The notes under the pieces were generated by a model. The model saw only the letters and a list, made by a program, of their open reading frames with translations, was not told where the DNA came from and searched no databases. A DNA stretch of 48,329 nt from Comamonadaceae bacterium (lineage in GTDB: Bacteria > Pseudomonadota > Gammaproteobacteria > Burkholderiales > Burkholderiaceae_C), in assembly GCA_947476465.1 (NCBI GenBank), contig CANJQN010000029.1, positions 1 to 48,329 on the forward strand. The letters run 5' to 3'. The position numbers and the translations under genes are program-made. Shown here one piece after another: positions 9,614-19,220 of the stretch (position 1 is the first letter of the stretch; each line of letters begins with the position of its first letter).

Positions 9614-10502
9614 CCTGTTCGGTGAGCCGAGCCCCCAGCCGGCGCCGGTCAAGCCGCCGCAGCCGCCGGCCCCCGTCGTCGCCGACCCGCCACCGGTCGC
9701 CGCGCTGGCGCTGGCTGAGGCGCTCGAGCCGGTCCGCTTCGACCACCCGCGCGCCAATCGCCAGACGCTATTGGGCCAGGCCTGCGTCGCCTTCGAGCTG
9801 GTGCGGGCGCGGCGCCGCACCATCGGCTTTTCGGTCGGTCCCGAGGGCTTGACGGTCAGCGCGCCCAAGTGGGTGCCGCTCTATGAGGTCGAGGCCGCCC
9901 TACAGGAGAAAGGCGGCTGGATCGTGCGCAAGCTGGCCGAGGCGCGCGAGCGCCTGCGGCACACCGACGCTGCCCGTATCGTCTGGAAGGACGGCGCCAG
10001 CTTCCCCTTCATGGGCGAAACCGTGATTGTGGTGCTCGATCCGCGCCACGGCTTCGATGGCATCGGCGCTGTTCTCAACACCGATGCCCAGGCCTTGCCC
10101 GGCGTCGCGCGCCTGACCTTGCACGTGGGCCTGACGCAGCAGGCGACGCCGCAGCAGATCCGCGACACGGTCCAGGCTTGGCTGATGCGACAGGCCACGC
10201 GGATCTTCACCGAGCGGCTGGATCATTTCGCACCGCGGCTCGGGGTTCAATGGCGGCGCCTGCGCTTGAGCAGCGCCAGCACGCGTTGGGGCACAGCCCA
10301 CGCCGATGGCACCATTCGCCTGAACTGGCGCCTGATCCACTTGCGCCTGCCGGTGATCGACTACGTCGTGGCGCACGAGCTCAGCCACCTGCGCGTCATG
10401 GACCACAGTCCGAGGTTCTGGGAGACGGTGAGCACGGTCGTTCCCGACTACGCGCAGCTGCGTGCCCACCTCAAGGCCGACCCGGTCCCCCCCTGGAGCT
10501 GA
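9585..10502 (+). CDS. YgjP-type (WLM-like) zinc metallopeptidase
   Basis: The 305-residue product ends with the HExxH zinc motif AHELSHLRVMDHSPRFW (His264, Glu265, His268, third ligand in DHS), the signature of the YgjP/DUF45 family. It is preceded by the conserved core with SSASTRWGTAHADGTIRLNW (contracted). The N-terminal 50 residues are Pro/Ala-rich and probably disordered, a feature of Burkholderiales members. The substrate is unknown; the family was named from metallopeptidase similarity to WLM and SprT-like proteases. The start at 9585 overlaps the acyltransferase by 29 bases; an in-frame ATG at 9552 is the alternative. Confidence 0.88.
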   Translation: MHRLLQLTLDLFGEPSPQPAPVKPPQPPAPVVADPPPVAALALAEALEPVRFDHPRANRQTLLGQACVAFELVRARRRTIGFSVGPEGLTVSAPKWVPLYEVEAALQEKGGWIVRKLAEARERLRHTDAARIVWKDGASFPFMGETVIVVLDPRHGFDGIGAVLNTDAQALPGVARLTLHVGLTQQATPQQIRDTVQAWLMRQATRIFTERLDHFAPRLGVQWRRLRLSSASTRWGTAHADGTIRLNWRLIHLRLPVIDYVVAHELSHLRVMDHSPRFWETVSTVVPDYAQLRAHLKADPVPPWS

Positions 10503-10529
10503 GGCGACGGGCGACACCCGCCCAGCCTG

Positions 10530-11585
10530 TCAGGCTGGCGCGAAGCGCCACACCCCGTCCGGTTCGAGCGTACGCCGCAGCTGGCCCTGGTGCCACAGCA
10601 GGTGCAAGTGCGCGATCGCCTCGCCCAACGCGAAAATGGTCTGGTGCGTGTCCAGGGCGCGTCGGAACATCACCGGCACGATCTGCGCGGCTGATTTGGG
10701 GCTCTCTGCGCAGGCCTGCATCACCTCGGCCAGGCGGTCCTGGTGGTGTGTCTGCAGCTGGTCGACGCGCAGGTGCAGACCAGTGAATGGCTTCCCGTGC
10801 GCCGGCAGCGTCAGCGTGTCCACCGGCAGGGCGCGGAACCCGTCGAGCGACGCCAGGAAGGCCGACAGCGGGTCGGCTTCGGGCTCGGTGGCCTGTACGC
10901 TGATGTTGGTGGAGATGCGCGGCAGCATCATGTCGCCCCCGATCAGCAAGCCCAGGGTCTGGCAGTGAAAAGCGATGTGTTCCGGCGCGTGACCGTAGCC
11001 GGCGATGCAATCCCAGTCGTGCCCGCCGATCCGCACCCGTTGGCCGTGCTGCAGCCGCCTGAACGCGGCGGGAATCGCGGGCACCAGGTTGCTGTAATGG
11101 TTGGATCGTGAGCGAACCGCCTCGGCCCCCTCGGACCCGGCGAGGCCGTGCGACGCGAAGAATGCCATGGCGAGATCGGCGCCAAAGCCGGCCCCGCCGC
11201 AGACGTGCAGCCGCGCTGAAAAATAGTCGGTGGCGCTGATCCAGAGCGGGCAGTTCCAGCGCTCGCACAGCCACGCCGCCAGGCCGATATGGTCCGGATG
11301 CATGTGCGTGACCATCACCCGCAGCACTGGCAGGCCCTCGAGATCGTTGGCGAAAATCGTCTCCCACTGGCTGCGGGCTTCGGCACGGTCGACGCAGCAG
11401 TCCACCACTGTCCAGCCTTGACGGCCGTCGATTTCGTCGCGCAGCAGCCAGAGGTTGATGTGATCCAGCGCGAAAGGCAGCGTCATGCGCAGCCATCGCA
11501 CCCCCGGCACCAACGCCAGCGAGCCGCCTTTGGCGGGCAGGATCTCGCCCAGTGGATAGGTCAGCTGGAGCTCGAGTGCGTTCAT
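10530..11585 (-). CDS. MBL-fold metallo-hydrolase
   Basis: A 351-residue metallo-beta-lactamase-fold protein. The metal motif THMHPDH provides His94, His96, Asp98 and His99; later metal-binding histidines are likely in GYGHAPEH and PAHGKPF. It matches the family of hydrolases that act on thioesters or lactones, with a C-terminal winged-helix-like extension (residues 265-345), but the substrate is not evident. It is transcribed divergently from the liuR-like gene, and a 20-bp dyad at 11632-11651 lies between them, so it may belong to the same regulon. A role on an acyl-CoA or side product of leucine breakdown would be a guess. Confidence 0.85.
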   Translation of the reverse strand: MNALELQLTYPLGEILPAKGGSLALVPGVRWLRMTLPFALDHINLWLLRDEIDGRQGWTVVDCCVDRAEARSQWETIFANDLEGLPVLRVMVTHMHPDHIGLAAWLCERWNCPLWISATDYFSARLHVCGGAGFGADLAMAFFASHGLAGSEGAEAVRSRSNHYSNLVPAIPAAFRRLQHGQRVRIGGHDWDCIAGYGHAPEHIAFHCQTLGLLIGGDMMLPRISTNISVQATEPEADPLSAFLASLDGFRALPVDTLTLPAHGKPFTGLHLRVDQLQTHHQDRLAEVMQACAESPKSAAQIVPVMFRRALDTHQTIFALGEAIAHLHLLWHQGQLRRTLEPDGVWRFAPA

Positions 11586-11630
11586 GCTTGTGGTGCGGGT
11601 GGGGGTGAGGGTGGAGTCAGTAAGAGGTAA

Positions 11631-11659
11631 TTGACGTTGACGTAAACGTCAGATGTAAT
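11631..11659 (+). promoter_or_regulatory. Predicted liuR promoter with overlapping MerR-type operator dyad
   Basis: A -35 box TTGACG (11631-11636), a 17-bp spacer and a -10 box TGTAAT (11654-11659) form a near-consensus sigma70 promoter. The dyad at 11632-11651 has half-sites tgacgtt and aacgtca around gacgta; nine of its ten base pairs are symmetric. Position between the -35 and -10 boxes is typical of MerR-family operators, and the motif resembles reported LiuR sites rich in GTAAAC/GTTTAC. Binding is inferred, not shown. The site could also affect the divergent MBL gene. Confidence 0.7.
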
Positions 11660-11714
11660 GCGCTCCATTCTAGGCAGCGGCTCGCGGCGCGCTGTCGCCC
11701 GCTGTACACCTCAC

Positions 11715-12143
11715 ATGGTCACACCCGTCACCTACACCATCAGCGATCTGGCCAAGGAATTCGACTTGACCACGCGGGCGATGCGTTTCTACGAGGACAT
11801 GGGCCTGCTGCAGCCGCAGCGCACCGGTCCCGGCGGGCGCAACCGCATCTACAGCGCGCGCGACCGCACCCGTCTCAAGCTCACGCTGCGCGCCAAGCGC
11901 CTGGGCTTGTCGCTGTCCGAGGCGCGTGAACTGATCGATATGTACGACAGCCCGCGCGATACCGGGCCGCAGCTGCGGGCGTTCCTGGCCATCCTGGCCC
12001 AGCACCGACGGCAGCTCGAAGAGCAGATGGCCGACTTGCTGGCCAACCTCGGCGAGGTGAAGGTCCACGAGAAGGAGGCCCGCGCCTTGTTGGCGCGCGC
12101 CGCCCCGCAGGACAAAAAGAAGGTCAACGCCCCGGCGCACTGA
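11715..12143 (+). CDS. liuR: MerR-family regulator of leucine/isovalerate catabolism (LiuR-like)
   Basis: A 142-residue MerR protein: N-terminal winged helix with [25 protein letters not shown] (shortened: [10 protein letters not shown]...[10 protein letters not shown]), then a long dimerisation helix (about 80-130). No metal-binding cysteines are present, as in LiuR and other acyl-CoA-linked MerR regulators. It lies directly upstream of isovaleryl-CoA dehydrogenase, 76 bp away, in the standard liuRA order. The ATG at 11715 gives the family N-terminus; an ATG at 11658 would begin inside the predicted -10 box and is rejected. Autoregulation through the dyad at 11632 is likely. Confidence 0.88.
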   Translation: MVTPVTYTISDLAKEFDLTTRAMRFYEDMGLLQPQRTGPGGRNRIYSARDRTRLKLTLRAKRLGLSLSEARELIDMYDSPRDTGPQLRAFLAILAQHRRQLEEQMADLLANLGEVKVHEKEARALLARAAPQDKKKVNAPAH

Positions 12144-12219
12144 CGCTTGCGACAGTGCCCATTGCCTATCCGACCACGACGACGGCATTTCCCCTCACCG
12201 ACCACAGGAGACTCGGTCC

Positions 12220-13398
12220 ATGCAGCTTCCCGGCCTCAACTTCCAGCTTGGCGACGACATCGACGCTCTGCGCGACGCCGTTCGCGACTTCGCCCAGGCC
12301 GAGATCGCGCCGCTGGCCGCCGACATCGACCGCAGTGACCAGTTCCCCATGCACCTGTGGCGCAGGATGGGCGAGCTGGGTGTGCTGGGCATCACCGTGC
12401 CAGAGACCTACGGTGGCGCCCAGATGGGCTACCTGGCGCACATGATCGCCATGGAGGAGATCTCGCGCGCCTCGGCGTCGGTGGGGCTGTCCTACGGCGC
12501 GCATTCCAATCTGTGCGTCAACCAGATCAACCGCAATGGCACCGAGGCACAAAAGCGCAAGTACCTGCCGCGGCTGATCAGCGGCGAGCACGTGGGCGCG
12601 CTGGCCATGAGCGAGCCGGGCGCCGGCTCGGACGTCTTGAGCATGAAGCTGCGAGCCGAGGAAAAAAGCGGACATTACCTTCTGAACGGCAGCAAGTTCT
12701 GGATCACCAACGGCCCCGACGCCGACACGCTGGTGGTCTATGCCAAAACAGAGCCGCAGCTGGGCGCGCGCGGCGTCACCGCCTTCCTGATCGAAAAGGG
12801 CATGAAGGGCTTTTCCATCGCGCAAAAGCTGGACAAGCTGGGCATGCGCGGCAGCCACACCGGCGAGCTGGTGTTCGACAACGTCGAGGTGCCGGCCGAG
12901 AACGTGCTGGGCTCGGTCAATGGTGGCGCCAAGGTGCTGATGTCCGGGCTGGACTACGAGCGCGCCGTGCTGGCGGCGGGCCCGATCGGCATCATGCAGT
13001 CGGTCATGGACAACGTTGTGCCCTACATCCACGACCGCAAGCAGTTCGGCCAGAGCATTGGCGAGTTTCAGCTCGTGCAGGGCAAGGTCGCCGACATGTA
13101 TACCGTGCTGCAGGCAGGCCGTGCCTTTTGCTACACGGTCGGCAAGAACCTCGACCTGCTGGGGGCCGAGCATGTGCGGCAGGTGCGCAAGGACTGCGCG
13201 TCGGTCATTCTCTGGTGCGCCGAGAAGGCCACCTGGATGGCCGGCGAGGGCGTGCAGATCTTTGGTGGCAATGGCTACATTAACGACTACCCGCTGGGCC
13301 GCCTGTGGCGCGATGCCAAGCTGTACGAAATCGGCGCCGGCACCAGCGAGATCCGCCGCATGCTGATCGGCCGCGAGCTGTTCGCCGAAACGATGTGA
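12220..13398 (+). CDS. liuA: Isovaleryl-CoA dehydrogenase
   Basis: This flavoenzyme oxidises isovaleryl-CoA to 3-methylcrotonyl-CoA, passing electrons to ETF. The 392-residue product closely resembles mitochondrial IVD. The catalytic Glu247 is in the LDYERAVLA motif, the position that distinguishes IVD from most other acyl-CoA dehydrogenases. MSEPGAGSD and the C-terminal GGNGYIND and [12 protein letters not shown] stretches are the flavin and substrate signatures. A good Shine-Dalgarno (aggaga, 12205-12210) precedes the ATG. It is first in a run with carbonic anhydrase, aceK and thiolase. Confidence 0.96.
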   Translation: MQLPGLNFQLGDDIDALRDAVRDFAQAEIAPLAADIDRSDQFPMHLWRRMGELGVLGITVPETYGGAQMGYLAHMIAMEEISRASASVGLSYGAHSNLCVNQINRNGTEAQKRKYLPRLISGEHVGALAMSEPGAGSDVLSMKLRAEEKSGHYLLNGSKFWITNGPDADTLVVYAKTEPQLGARGVTAFLIEKGMKGFSIAQKLDKLGMRGSHTGELVFDNVEVPAENVLGSVNGGAKVLMSGLDYERAVLAAGPIGIMQSVMDNVVPYIHDRKQFGQSIGEFQLVQGKVADMYTVLQAGRAFCYTVGKNLDLLGAEHVRQVRKDCASVILWCAEKATWMAGEGVQIFGGNGYINDYPLGRLWRDAKLYEIGAGTSEIRRMLIGRELFAETM

Positions 13399-13418
13399 GC
13401 CAGCGGAGACAATAGGGC

Positions 13419-14078
13419 ATGACCTCCGAGCTAAAAGACCTTTTCGAACACAACCGCGCCTGGGCCGCCCAGATCGAGCGTGATCGCCCGGGGTTCTTTC
13501 GCCGCCTCATGGCGCAGCAGGAGCCACGCTACATGTGGATCGGTTGCAGCGATTCGCGCGTGCCCGCCAACCAGATCACCGGTCTGGACCCGGGCGAGGT
13601 GTTCGTTCACCGCAACGTGGCCAATGTGGTCGTGCCCACCGACCTCAATTGCTTGTCGACCATCCAGTTCGCGGTGGACCAGCTCAAGATCGAGCACCTG
13701 ATGGTGGTGGGCCACTACGGCTGCGGCGGCGTGCTGGCCGCCCTGAACGGCACCCGCGTGGGCCTGGCCGACAACTGGCTGCGCCACATCAAGGATGTGG
13801 CCGCCCGCCACCGGCCACTGGTCGACGCCACGCCGCCCGAACATCGGCCCGACCTGCTGTGCGAGCTCAACGTGATCGAGCAAGTGGTCAACGTCGCCCA
13901 GACCACCGTGGTCCAGGACGCCTGGAGCCGCGGCCAATCGGTCACCCTGCATGGCTGGGTCTACGGCATCTCCGACGGCCTGCTCAAAGATCTGAACATG
14001 ACCGTCGACTCACCCACCGACCTCGAGCGCGTCTACCGAGGCGCCATCAGCACCATCGGCGGCGCCAAGCGCGGCTGA
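13419..14078 (+). CDS. can: Beta-class carbonic anhydrase
   Basis: Interconverts CO2 and bicarbonate. The 219-residue product has the beta-class zinc set: Cys43, Asp45 and Arg47 in CSDSR, and His99 and Cys102 in HYGCGG. Length and motif spacing fit the proteobacterial Can type. It begins 20 bases after isovaleryl-CoA dehydrogenase and ends 10 bases before aceK, so cotranscription is likely. In this setting it may supply bicarbonate to methylcrotonyl-CoA carboxylase encoded 6 kb downstream; this is inference. Confidence 0.95.
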   Translation: MTSELKDLFEHNRAWAAQIERDRPGFFRRLMAQQEPRYMWIGCSDSRVPANQITGLDPGEVFVHRNVANVVVPTDLNCLSTIQFAVDQLKIEHLMVVGHYGCGGVLAALNGTRVGLADNWLRHIKDVAARHRPLVDATPPEHRPDLLCELNVIEQVVNVAQTTVVQDAWSRGQSVTLHGWVYGISDGLLKDLNMTVDSPTDLERVYRGAISTIGGAKRG

Positions 14079-14088
14079 CCCTCACGCC

Positions 14089-15900
14089 ATGCCTGGATTT
14101 CCGCAACGCCTTGATTCGCCGCTGGCCTACGACATCGCCCACGCGATGCTGGACGGCTTCAACCGCCACTACCGGCTGTTTCGCTCCGAGTCGGCCCGGG
14201 CCAAGCAGCGCTTCGAAGCCGCCGACTGGCACGGCCAGCAGCGCGCCCAGCGCGAGCGCATCGAGTTCTATGACCTGCGGGTGATCGAAGCCTCGCAGCG
14301 GCTGGAAAAGGAATTCAGGGCGCACGAGCAGCCCATGGAGGTGTGGCAGCAGGTCAAGCTGCACTTCATCGGCCTGTTGATCGATCACCACCAGCCGGAG
14401 CTGGCCGAAACCTTCTTCAACTCGGTCACCACCAAGATCCTGCACCGCACCTATTTTCATAACGATTTCATCTTCGTGCGACCGGCGGTCAGCACCGAAT
14501 ACATCGAGAACGATGGCGCGGACGGCAGCGCCACCTACCGGGCCTACTACCCTAGCCGCGAGACGCTGCGCGAGACCCTCTACAGCATCGTCGACGACTT
14601 CGGGCTGCAGCGTCCCTTCGACGATCTCGAGCGCGACGCCGGCTATGTGTACGACGCGATCTCGGCGCGACTGGCCCATGTAAAGCTGCGGGCCAACTTC
14701 CAGATCCAGGTGCTGTCGTCCCTTTTCTATCGCAACAAGGGCGCCTATGTGGTGGGCAAGATCATCAACGGCTTCAACGAGGTGCCGTTCTCGCTGCCCA
14801 TCCTGCACGACGACAGCGCCAAGCTCTACATCGACGCCTGCCTGTTCGGTGAGGACGAGATGCAGATGTTGTTCTCGTTCGCGCGGGCCTATTTCATGGT
14901 CGACATGGAGGTGCCCTCGGCCTATGTGCAGTTCCTGCGCTCGCTGATGCCGCGCAAGCCGCGCACCGAGCTCTACAACGAGCTCGGTCTGGCCAAGCAG
15001 GGCAAGAACCTGTTCTACCGCGACTTCCTCTATCACCTGCGCCACTCCACCGACAAGTTCCGCATCGCGCCCGGCATCAAGGGCATGGTGATGCTGGTGT
15101 TCGACCTGCCCTCGTTCCCGTTCGTCTTCAAGGTCATCAAGGACTTCTACCCGCCGCAAAAGGACACCTCACGCGAGCAGATCAAGGGCAAGTACCTGCT
15201 GGTCAAGCAGCACGACCGCGTCGGGCGCATGGCCGACACGCTCGAATACAGCGAGGTGGCCTTTGCCCGCGCGCGTTTCGAGGACGAGTTGATCGAGGAG
15301 ATCCGCAAGTTCGCTCCCAGCCAGCTCGAGATCTCCGACCGCGACGGCGACGGCCGCGAGGAGGTGATCATCAAACACCTCTACATCGAGCGGCGCATGA
15401 TCCCGTTGAACATCTTCCTGCAGGAGGCGTTCGACGCCAACGCCATGGAGCAGATCGAGCAAGTCGTCATCGAGTACGGCAATGCCATCAAGGACCTGGT
15501 AGCCGCCAACATCTTTCCCGGCGACATGCTGTGGAAGAACTTCGGCGTCACCCGCAATGGCAAGGTCGTCTTCTACGACTACGACGAGATCGAATACCTC
15601 ACCGACTGCAACTTTCGCCGTGTCCCGCAGGCGCGCAACGAGGAAGAGGAAATGTCCGGCGAGGTCTGGTGGGCCGTGGGGCCGCGCGACGTGTTCCCCG
15701 AGACCTTCGGCCCTTTCCTGCTGGGCCATCCCTCGGTGCGCGACGTCTTCATGCGTCACCACGGCGACCTGCTCGATCCGGTCTTCTGGCAGAGCCACAA
15801 AGAGCGCATCCAGTCGGGCCACGTGTACGACGTGTTCCCGTACGATCCGATCAAGCGCTTCCGCCGACGCCACGCACCAGCCCAACACGCGGTGGCGTGA
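14089..15900 (+). CDS. aceK: Isocitrate dehydrogenase kinase/phosphatase
   Basis: AceK phosphorylates isocitrate dehydrogenase to divert isocitrate into the glyoxylate shunt, and reverses this. The 603-residue product spans the whole family: N-terminal regulatory domain (about 1-310) and the C-terminal kinase domain with the ATP-contacting VFKVIKD segment and the [16 protein letters not shown] (shortened) acidic catalytic region. In enteric bacteria aceK follows aceBA; here it is separated from them and lies between carbonic anhydrase and thiolase in a leucine-degradation context. Ten bases separate it from the preceding gene. Confidence 0.97.
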   Translation: MPGFPQRLDSPLAYDIAHAMLDGFNRHYRLFRSESARAKQRFEAADWHGQQRAQRERIEFYDLRVIEASQRLEKEFRAHEQPMEVWQQVKLHFIGLLIDHHQPELAETFFNSVTTKILHRTYFHNDFIFVRPAVSTEYIENDGADGSATYRAYYPSRETLRETLYSIVDDFGLQRPFDDLERDAGYVYDAISARLAHVKLRANFQIQVLSSLFYRNKGAYVVGKIINGFNEVPFSLPILHDDSAKLYIDACLFGEDEMQMLFSFARAYFMVDMEVPSAYVQFLRSLMPRKPRTELYNELGLAKQGKNLFYRDFLYHLRHSTDKFRIAPGIKGMVMLVFDLPSFPFVFKVIKDFYPPQKDTSREQIKGKYLLVKQHDRVGRMADTLEYSEVAFARARFEDELIEEIRKFAPSQLEISDRDGDGREEVIIKHLYIERRMIPLNIFLQEAFDANAMEQIEQVVIEYGNAIKDLVAANIFPGDMLWKNFGVTRNGKVVFYDYDEIEYLTDCNFRRVPQARNEEEEMSGEVWWAVGPRDVFPETFGPFLLGHPSVRDVFMRHHGDLLDPVFWQSHKERIQSGHVYDVFPYDPIKRFRRRHAPAQHAVA

Positions 15901-15952
15901 CGGTCCCGGCGGCCCGCCGATATCGCATGCCCCCTTTCTCCAGGAGCTCCCC

Positions 15953-17134
15953 ATGACCGAATCCATCGTCATCGTCAGCGCCGCCCGCACCCCCATGGGC
16001 GGCTTCCAAGGTGACTTCTCCACGCTGGCCGCGCACGACCTCGGCGGCGCCGCCATCAAGGCCGCGGTCGAGCGCGCCGGCATCACCGGTGACGCGGTGG
16101 GGGAGGTGCTCATGGGCAACTGCCTCATGGCCGGCCAGGGCCAGGCGCCGGCGCGGCAGGCCGCGTTCAAGGGTGGCTTGCCCAAGAGCGCGGGCGCGGT
16201 CACGCTGTCCAAGATGTGCGGCTCGGGCATGAAGGCCGCCATGTTCGCGCACGACATGCTGCTGGCCGGCACCCACGAGGTGATGGTGGCCGGCGGCATG
16301 GAGAGCATGACCAACGCGCCCTACCTCATGCTCAAGGGCCGCGGCGGCTATCGCATGGGCCACGACCGCATCTTCGACCACATGATGCTCGATGGCCTGG
16401 AAGACGCCTACGAGGCGGGCCGCTCCATGGGCACCTTCGGCGAGGAATGCGCAGCCAAGTACAGCTTCACGCGCGAGGCGCAGGATGCCTTCGCCACGGC
16501 CAGTGTCCAGCGGGCACAGGCGGCCACCACCTGCGGCGCGTTCGCCAAAGAGATCACGCCCGTGACCGTCAAGACCCGTGCCGGCGAGGCCGTGATTTCC
16601 ATCGACGAAGGCCCCGGCAAGGTCAAGCTCGACAAGATCGCCACGCTCAAGCCGGCGTTCAAGAAGGACGGCACCATCACCGCCGCCTCCAGCTCCAGCA
16701 TCAACGACGGCGCGGCCGCCTTGGTCATGATGACCGAGTCGACCGCCCGGCGCCTCGGTGCCCGGCCGCTGGCCCGCGTGGTCGGCCATGCCATGCACGC
16801 GCAGGAGCCCAACTGGTTCACCACCGCCCCGGTCGGCGCCAGCCAGAAGCTGCTCGCCAAGATCGGCTGGAAGGTCGCAGGCGTCGACCTGTGGGAAGTC
16901 AACGAAGCCTTCGCTGTCGTGCCCATGGCGCTGATGGCCGAGCTCAAGGTGCCGCACGACATCGTCAACGTCCATGGCGGCGCCTGCGCCCTCGGCCACC
17001 CGATTGGCGCCTCGGGCGCGCGCCTGCTGGTGACGCTGATCCACGCCTTGCAGGCGCGCGGCGGCAAGCGCGGCGTGGCCACGCTGTGCATCGGTGGCGG
17101 CGAAGCCACGGCCATGGCGCTCGAGCTGCTCTGA
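15953..17134 (+). CDS. Acetyl-CoA C-acyltransferase (thiolase)
   Basis: A 393-residue thiolase. The acylated nucleophile is Cys89 in KMCGSGMKA. The other active-site segments are NEAFAV, GGACALGHPIGASGAR and the C-terminal CIGGGEATA with the second cysteine. Sequence and length fit the acetoacetyl-CoA or 3-ketoacyl-CoA thiolase class; chain-length preference cannot be read from sequence. In context it could cleave acetoacetyl-CoA, formed from the acetoacetate product of leucine breakdown, into two acetyl-CoA. A strong Shine-Dalgarno (aggag, 15942-15946) precedes the ATG. Confidence 0.95.
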   Translation: MTESIVIVSAARTPMGGFQGDFSTLAAHDLGGAAIKAAVERAGITGDAVGEVLMGNCLMAGQGQAPARQAAFKGGLPKSAGAVTLSKMCGSGMKAAMFAHDMLLAGTHEVMVAGGMESMTNAPYLMLKGRGGYRMGHDRIFDHMMLDGLEDAYEAGRSMGTFGEECAAKYSFTREAQDAFATASVQRAQAATTCGAFAKEITPVTVKTRAGEAVISIDEGPGKVKLDKIATLKPAFKKDGTITAASSSSINDGAAALVMMTESTARRLGARPLARVVGHAMHAQEPNWFTTAPVGASQKLLAKIGWKVAGVDLWEVNEAFAVVPMALMAELKVPHDIVNVHGGACALGHPIGASGARLLVTLIHALQARGGKRGVATLCIGGGEATAMALELL

Positions 17135-17186
17135 AGCTCGCCGTAGCAGGCCCAAGGGCGCGCTTTCTGCGTTGGGACAATGCGTC

Positions 17187-17603
17187 ATGCCTCTGCAAAA
17201 CTCGATGCCCTGCCCCTGCGGGCGCCAAGACTCGCGCGGCGCGCGGCTGAGCCTGGCGACATGCTGCGGCCGCTACCTGGCCGATGCGGCCGGCACGCGC
17301 GCACCCGATGCGGAGTCCCTCATGCGGTCCCGCTACACGGCCTTCACCCGATGCGACGCCGGCTACCTGCTCGCCACCTGGCATCCCCGCACACGCCCGG
17401 TCAACGTCGATCCCGGCCCCGGCACGCGCTGGCTGGGGCTCGAGGTGCGCTCGCGCCGCGAGATCGATGCCACGCATGCGCAGGTCGAGTTCGTCGCCCG
17501 CAGCCGCCCGCCCGGCGGCGCCGCCGCGCACCGCTTGCACGAGCGCAGCCGCTTCGTGCGCGAAGAGGGCCGCTGGTACTACCTTGACGGAGACCTGCTG
17601 TGA
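17187..17603 (+). CDS. YchJ-family SEC-C motif protein
   Basis: The 138-residue product has an N-terminal cysteine cluster (CPCG, then CCGRYL) of the SEC-C/YchJ type, followed by the YchJ core (MRSRYTAF..., TWHP..., FVARSR) and the C-terminal WYYLDGD. SEC-C motifs bind zinc. The function of YchJ proteins is not settled. The ATG at 17187 is chosen; one at 17205 immediately before the CPCG motif is also possible. The stop overlaps the GTG start of the next gene, implying coupling. Confidence 0.85.
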   Translation: MPLQNSMPCPCGRQDSRGARLSLATCCGRYLADAAGTRAPDAESLMRSRYTAFTRCDAGYLLATWHPRTRPVNVDPGPGTRWLGLEVRSRREIDATHAQVEFVARSRPPGGAAAHRLHERSRFVREEGRWYYLDGDLL

Positions 17604-18289
17604 GCGCGCAGGGCGCGCCAAGCTTCGACGCCGTCCTGTTCGACTGCGATGGCGTGCTGGTCGACAGCGAGCCCATCACCAACGGTGTACTGCGCGACAT
17701 GCTCCATGAGCAGGGATGGACCATGACGCTGCAAGAGTGCATGCGCATCTTCCTTGGCAAGGCCGTGCGCGACGAGCGCGCGCGCATTGAGGCGCACACC
17801 GGGCGCCCGCTCACGGACGCTTGGCTGGCTGCCTTTCGAGAGCGGCGAAACCAGGGTTTGATCGAGCGGCTTCGTCCGATCCGCAACGCCCCGGCCGCGG
17901 TCCGGGCGGTGCATGGCCTCTTCCAGGGGCGCATTGCCTGCGCTTCGGGCGCCGACCTGTTCAAGGTTCGCCTGCAGCTGGAGAAGACGGGTCTGCTGCG
18001 CTGGTTCGAAGGCCACATCTTCAGCGGCCATGACCTGCCCAGGTCCAAGCCGCACCCCGATGTGTACCTGGCGGCGGCCGCGTCGCTGTCGGCCGATCCA
18101 CGCCGCTGCGCGGTGGTCGAGGACACCGTGACCGGCGTCACCGCCGGCGTGGCGGCGGGCGCGACCGTGTTCGGCTACAGCCCGCGCAGAGCCGGGCACG
18201 ACGCGCCGGCGGCCCTGCGCGCGGCCGGCGCGGCGCGGGTGTTCACCGACATGGCCCGGTTGCCTGCGCTGCTCGCCGAGCATCGCTGA
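17600..18289 (+). CDS. HAD-superfamily phosphatase, beta-phosphoglucomutase/Gph-like
   Basis: A 229-residue HAD subfamily IA hydrolase with the nucleophile motif FDCDGVLVDSEP (Asp at about residues 15 and 17), a helical cap, the second motif CASGAD, the SKPHPDVY lysine motif and VVEDTVTGVTAG as motif IV. A small phosphorylated metabolite is the likely substrate but its identity is open. The GTG start overlaps the YchJ stop in a GTGA arrangement. Confidence 0.88.
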   Translation: MSAQGAPSFDAVLFDCDGVLVDSEPITNGVLRDMLHEQGWTMTLQECMRIFLGKAVRDERARIEAHTGRPLTDAWLAAFRERRNQGLIERLRPIRNAPAAVRAVHGLFQGRIACASGADLFKVRLQLEKTGLLRWFEGHIFSGHDLPRSKPHPDVYLAAAASLSADPRRCAVVEDTVTGVTAGVAAGATVFGYSPRRAGHDAPAALRAAGAARVFTDMARLPALLAEHR

Positions 18290-18501
18290 ACTGCCACGGC
18301 GCGCGCCTCTCGTGCGACGTTTGGCGAATTTTCAGCGGATGTCGGCCCTGTCCTACAGGCGCGTCCGATAGGATGTCCCCACAACGGCTGAGCCAGACGC
18401 CGCGACAGTCCGCCGGAGACCGCCCATGAGGCCCGCCCATCACCACCCGGAAGTACCCCCCGTTGGTCTCGCCACCGGCCGGTCGGCCCCGCGCCGGTTT
18501 G

Positions 18502-18693
18502 ATGCAGGCGGACGCGCAAGGGCATGTCTGGCTGTGCGAGGCGGTCATGCGCAATGACGAGGTGACCGACTATTACCTTGTGCGCTTGTCGCGGCTCGAC
18601 GGCGGTGAACCGGTCGGGCAGCCGGTGGTGCTCAGCCCGAACGAGTACGTGGCGTTCAGCCAAACGCGCGGTTTGCAGCCGGTGCTGCTGTGA
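18502..18693 (+). CDS. Small hypothetical protein
   Basis: A 63-residue reading frame with third-position GC bias like its neighbours. The protein has no membrane segment or cysteine cluster; residues 22-45 alternate charged and hydrophobic residues in a way suggesting beta strands. I do not recognise it. No good Shine-Dalgarno precedes the ATG, and a TTG at 18463 is an alternative start. It is convergent with the cupin gene, with four bases between the two stops. The 212 bp before it, after the HAD gene, contain nothing else I can identify. Confidence 0.5.
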   Translation: MQADAQGHVWLCEAVMRNDEVTDYYLVRLSRLDGGEPVGQPVVLSPNEYVAFSQTRGLQPVLL

Positions 18694-18697
18694 GCGC

Positions 18698-19099
18698 CTA
18701 AGGGCCGACCGGCTTGTCCGCGGCGCCCTTGAGCGTGCGGGCGCCAGCACCGCCGGCATTGCCGGCATCGCCTGCGCGCAGCTGCAGCGTCACCAGCACC
18801 GCGAAGTCGGCCCGGGCCCGCAGGCCATGCCGCTGGCGCGCCGGCAGCAGCACCAGGTTGCCCGGCAACAGGCGGCGCGTGCCGCCCGGCGTCACCACCT
18901 CCACCTCACCCTCCAGGCAGTGGATCACGCACTCCTGCTCGACATGGTGCTCGGGCATGTCCTGGTGGGCGGGAAGCACCAGGTGCAGCAACTGCATGTG
19001 CTCGGTCTTGATCAGGCTGGTGCTGAACGTGTCGATCAGTTTGTCGCCGAGCGGTGCGACGTTGATCACGTCCATCGGTTGTGCGTGGGGCAGGGCCAT
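18698..19099 (-). CDS. Cupin-domain protein
   Basis: A 133-residue single-domain cupin. Motif 1 is recognisable around PEHHVEQECVIHCLEGEVEV (metal-binding His-His...Glu), and motif 2 around PGNLVLLPARQRHGLRA. Proteins of this size are often metal-dependent dioxygenases, isomerases or small-molecule sensors; no specific role can be assigned. The C-terminal 25 residues are Gly/Ala-rich and probably disordered. It is transcribed in the same direction as the AraC-type gene but ends before it, separated by about 120 bp. Confidence 0.82.
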   Translation of the reverse strand: MALPHAQPMDVINVAPLGDKLIDTFSTSLIKTEHMQLLHLVLPAHQDMPEHHVEQECVIHCLEGEVEVVTPGGTRRLLPGNLVLLPARQRHGLRARADFAVLVTLQLRAGDAGNAGGAGARTLKGAADKPVGP

Positions 19100-19220
19100 G
19101 GTCTGGTTCTCCTTCTTCCTCGGGGCAATGCAACGGCCACCACCTTAGCGCGGTGCGGGCGGTGCGGGCGTTACCGGATGCGAGCGGGATGCGAGCGGCG
19201 CAGGCACACCGGACATGCCG

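Noticed and set aside
11658..11714. Upstream start for the MerR regulator
   Set aside because: It lies within the predicted -10 box and would add 19 residues not seen in the family.
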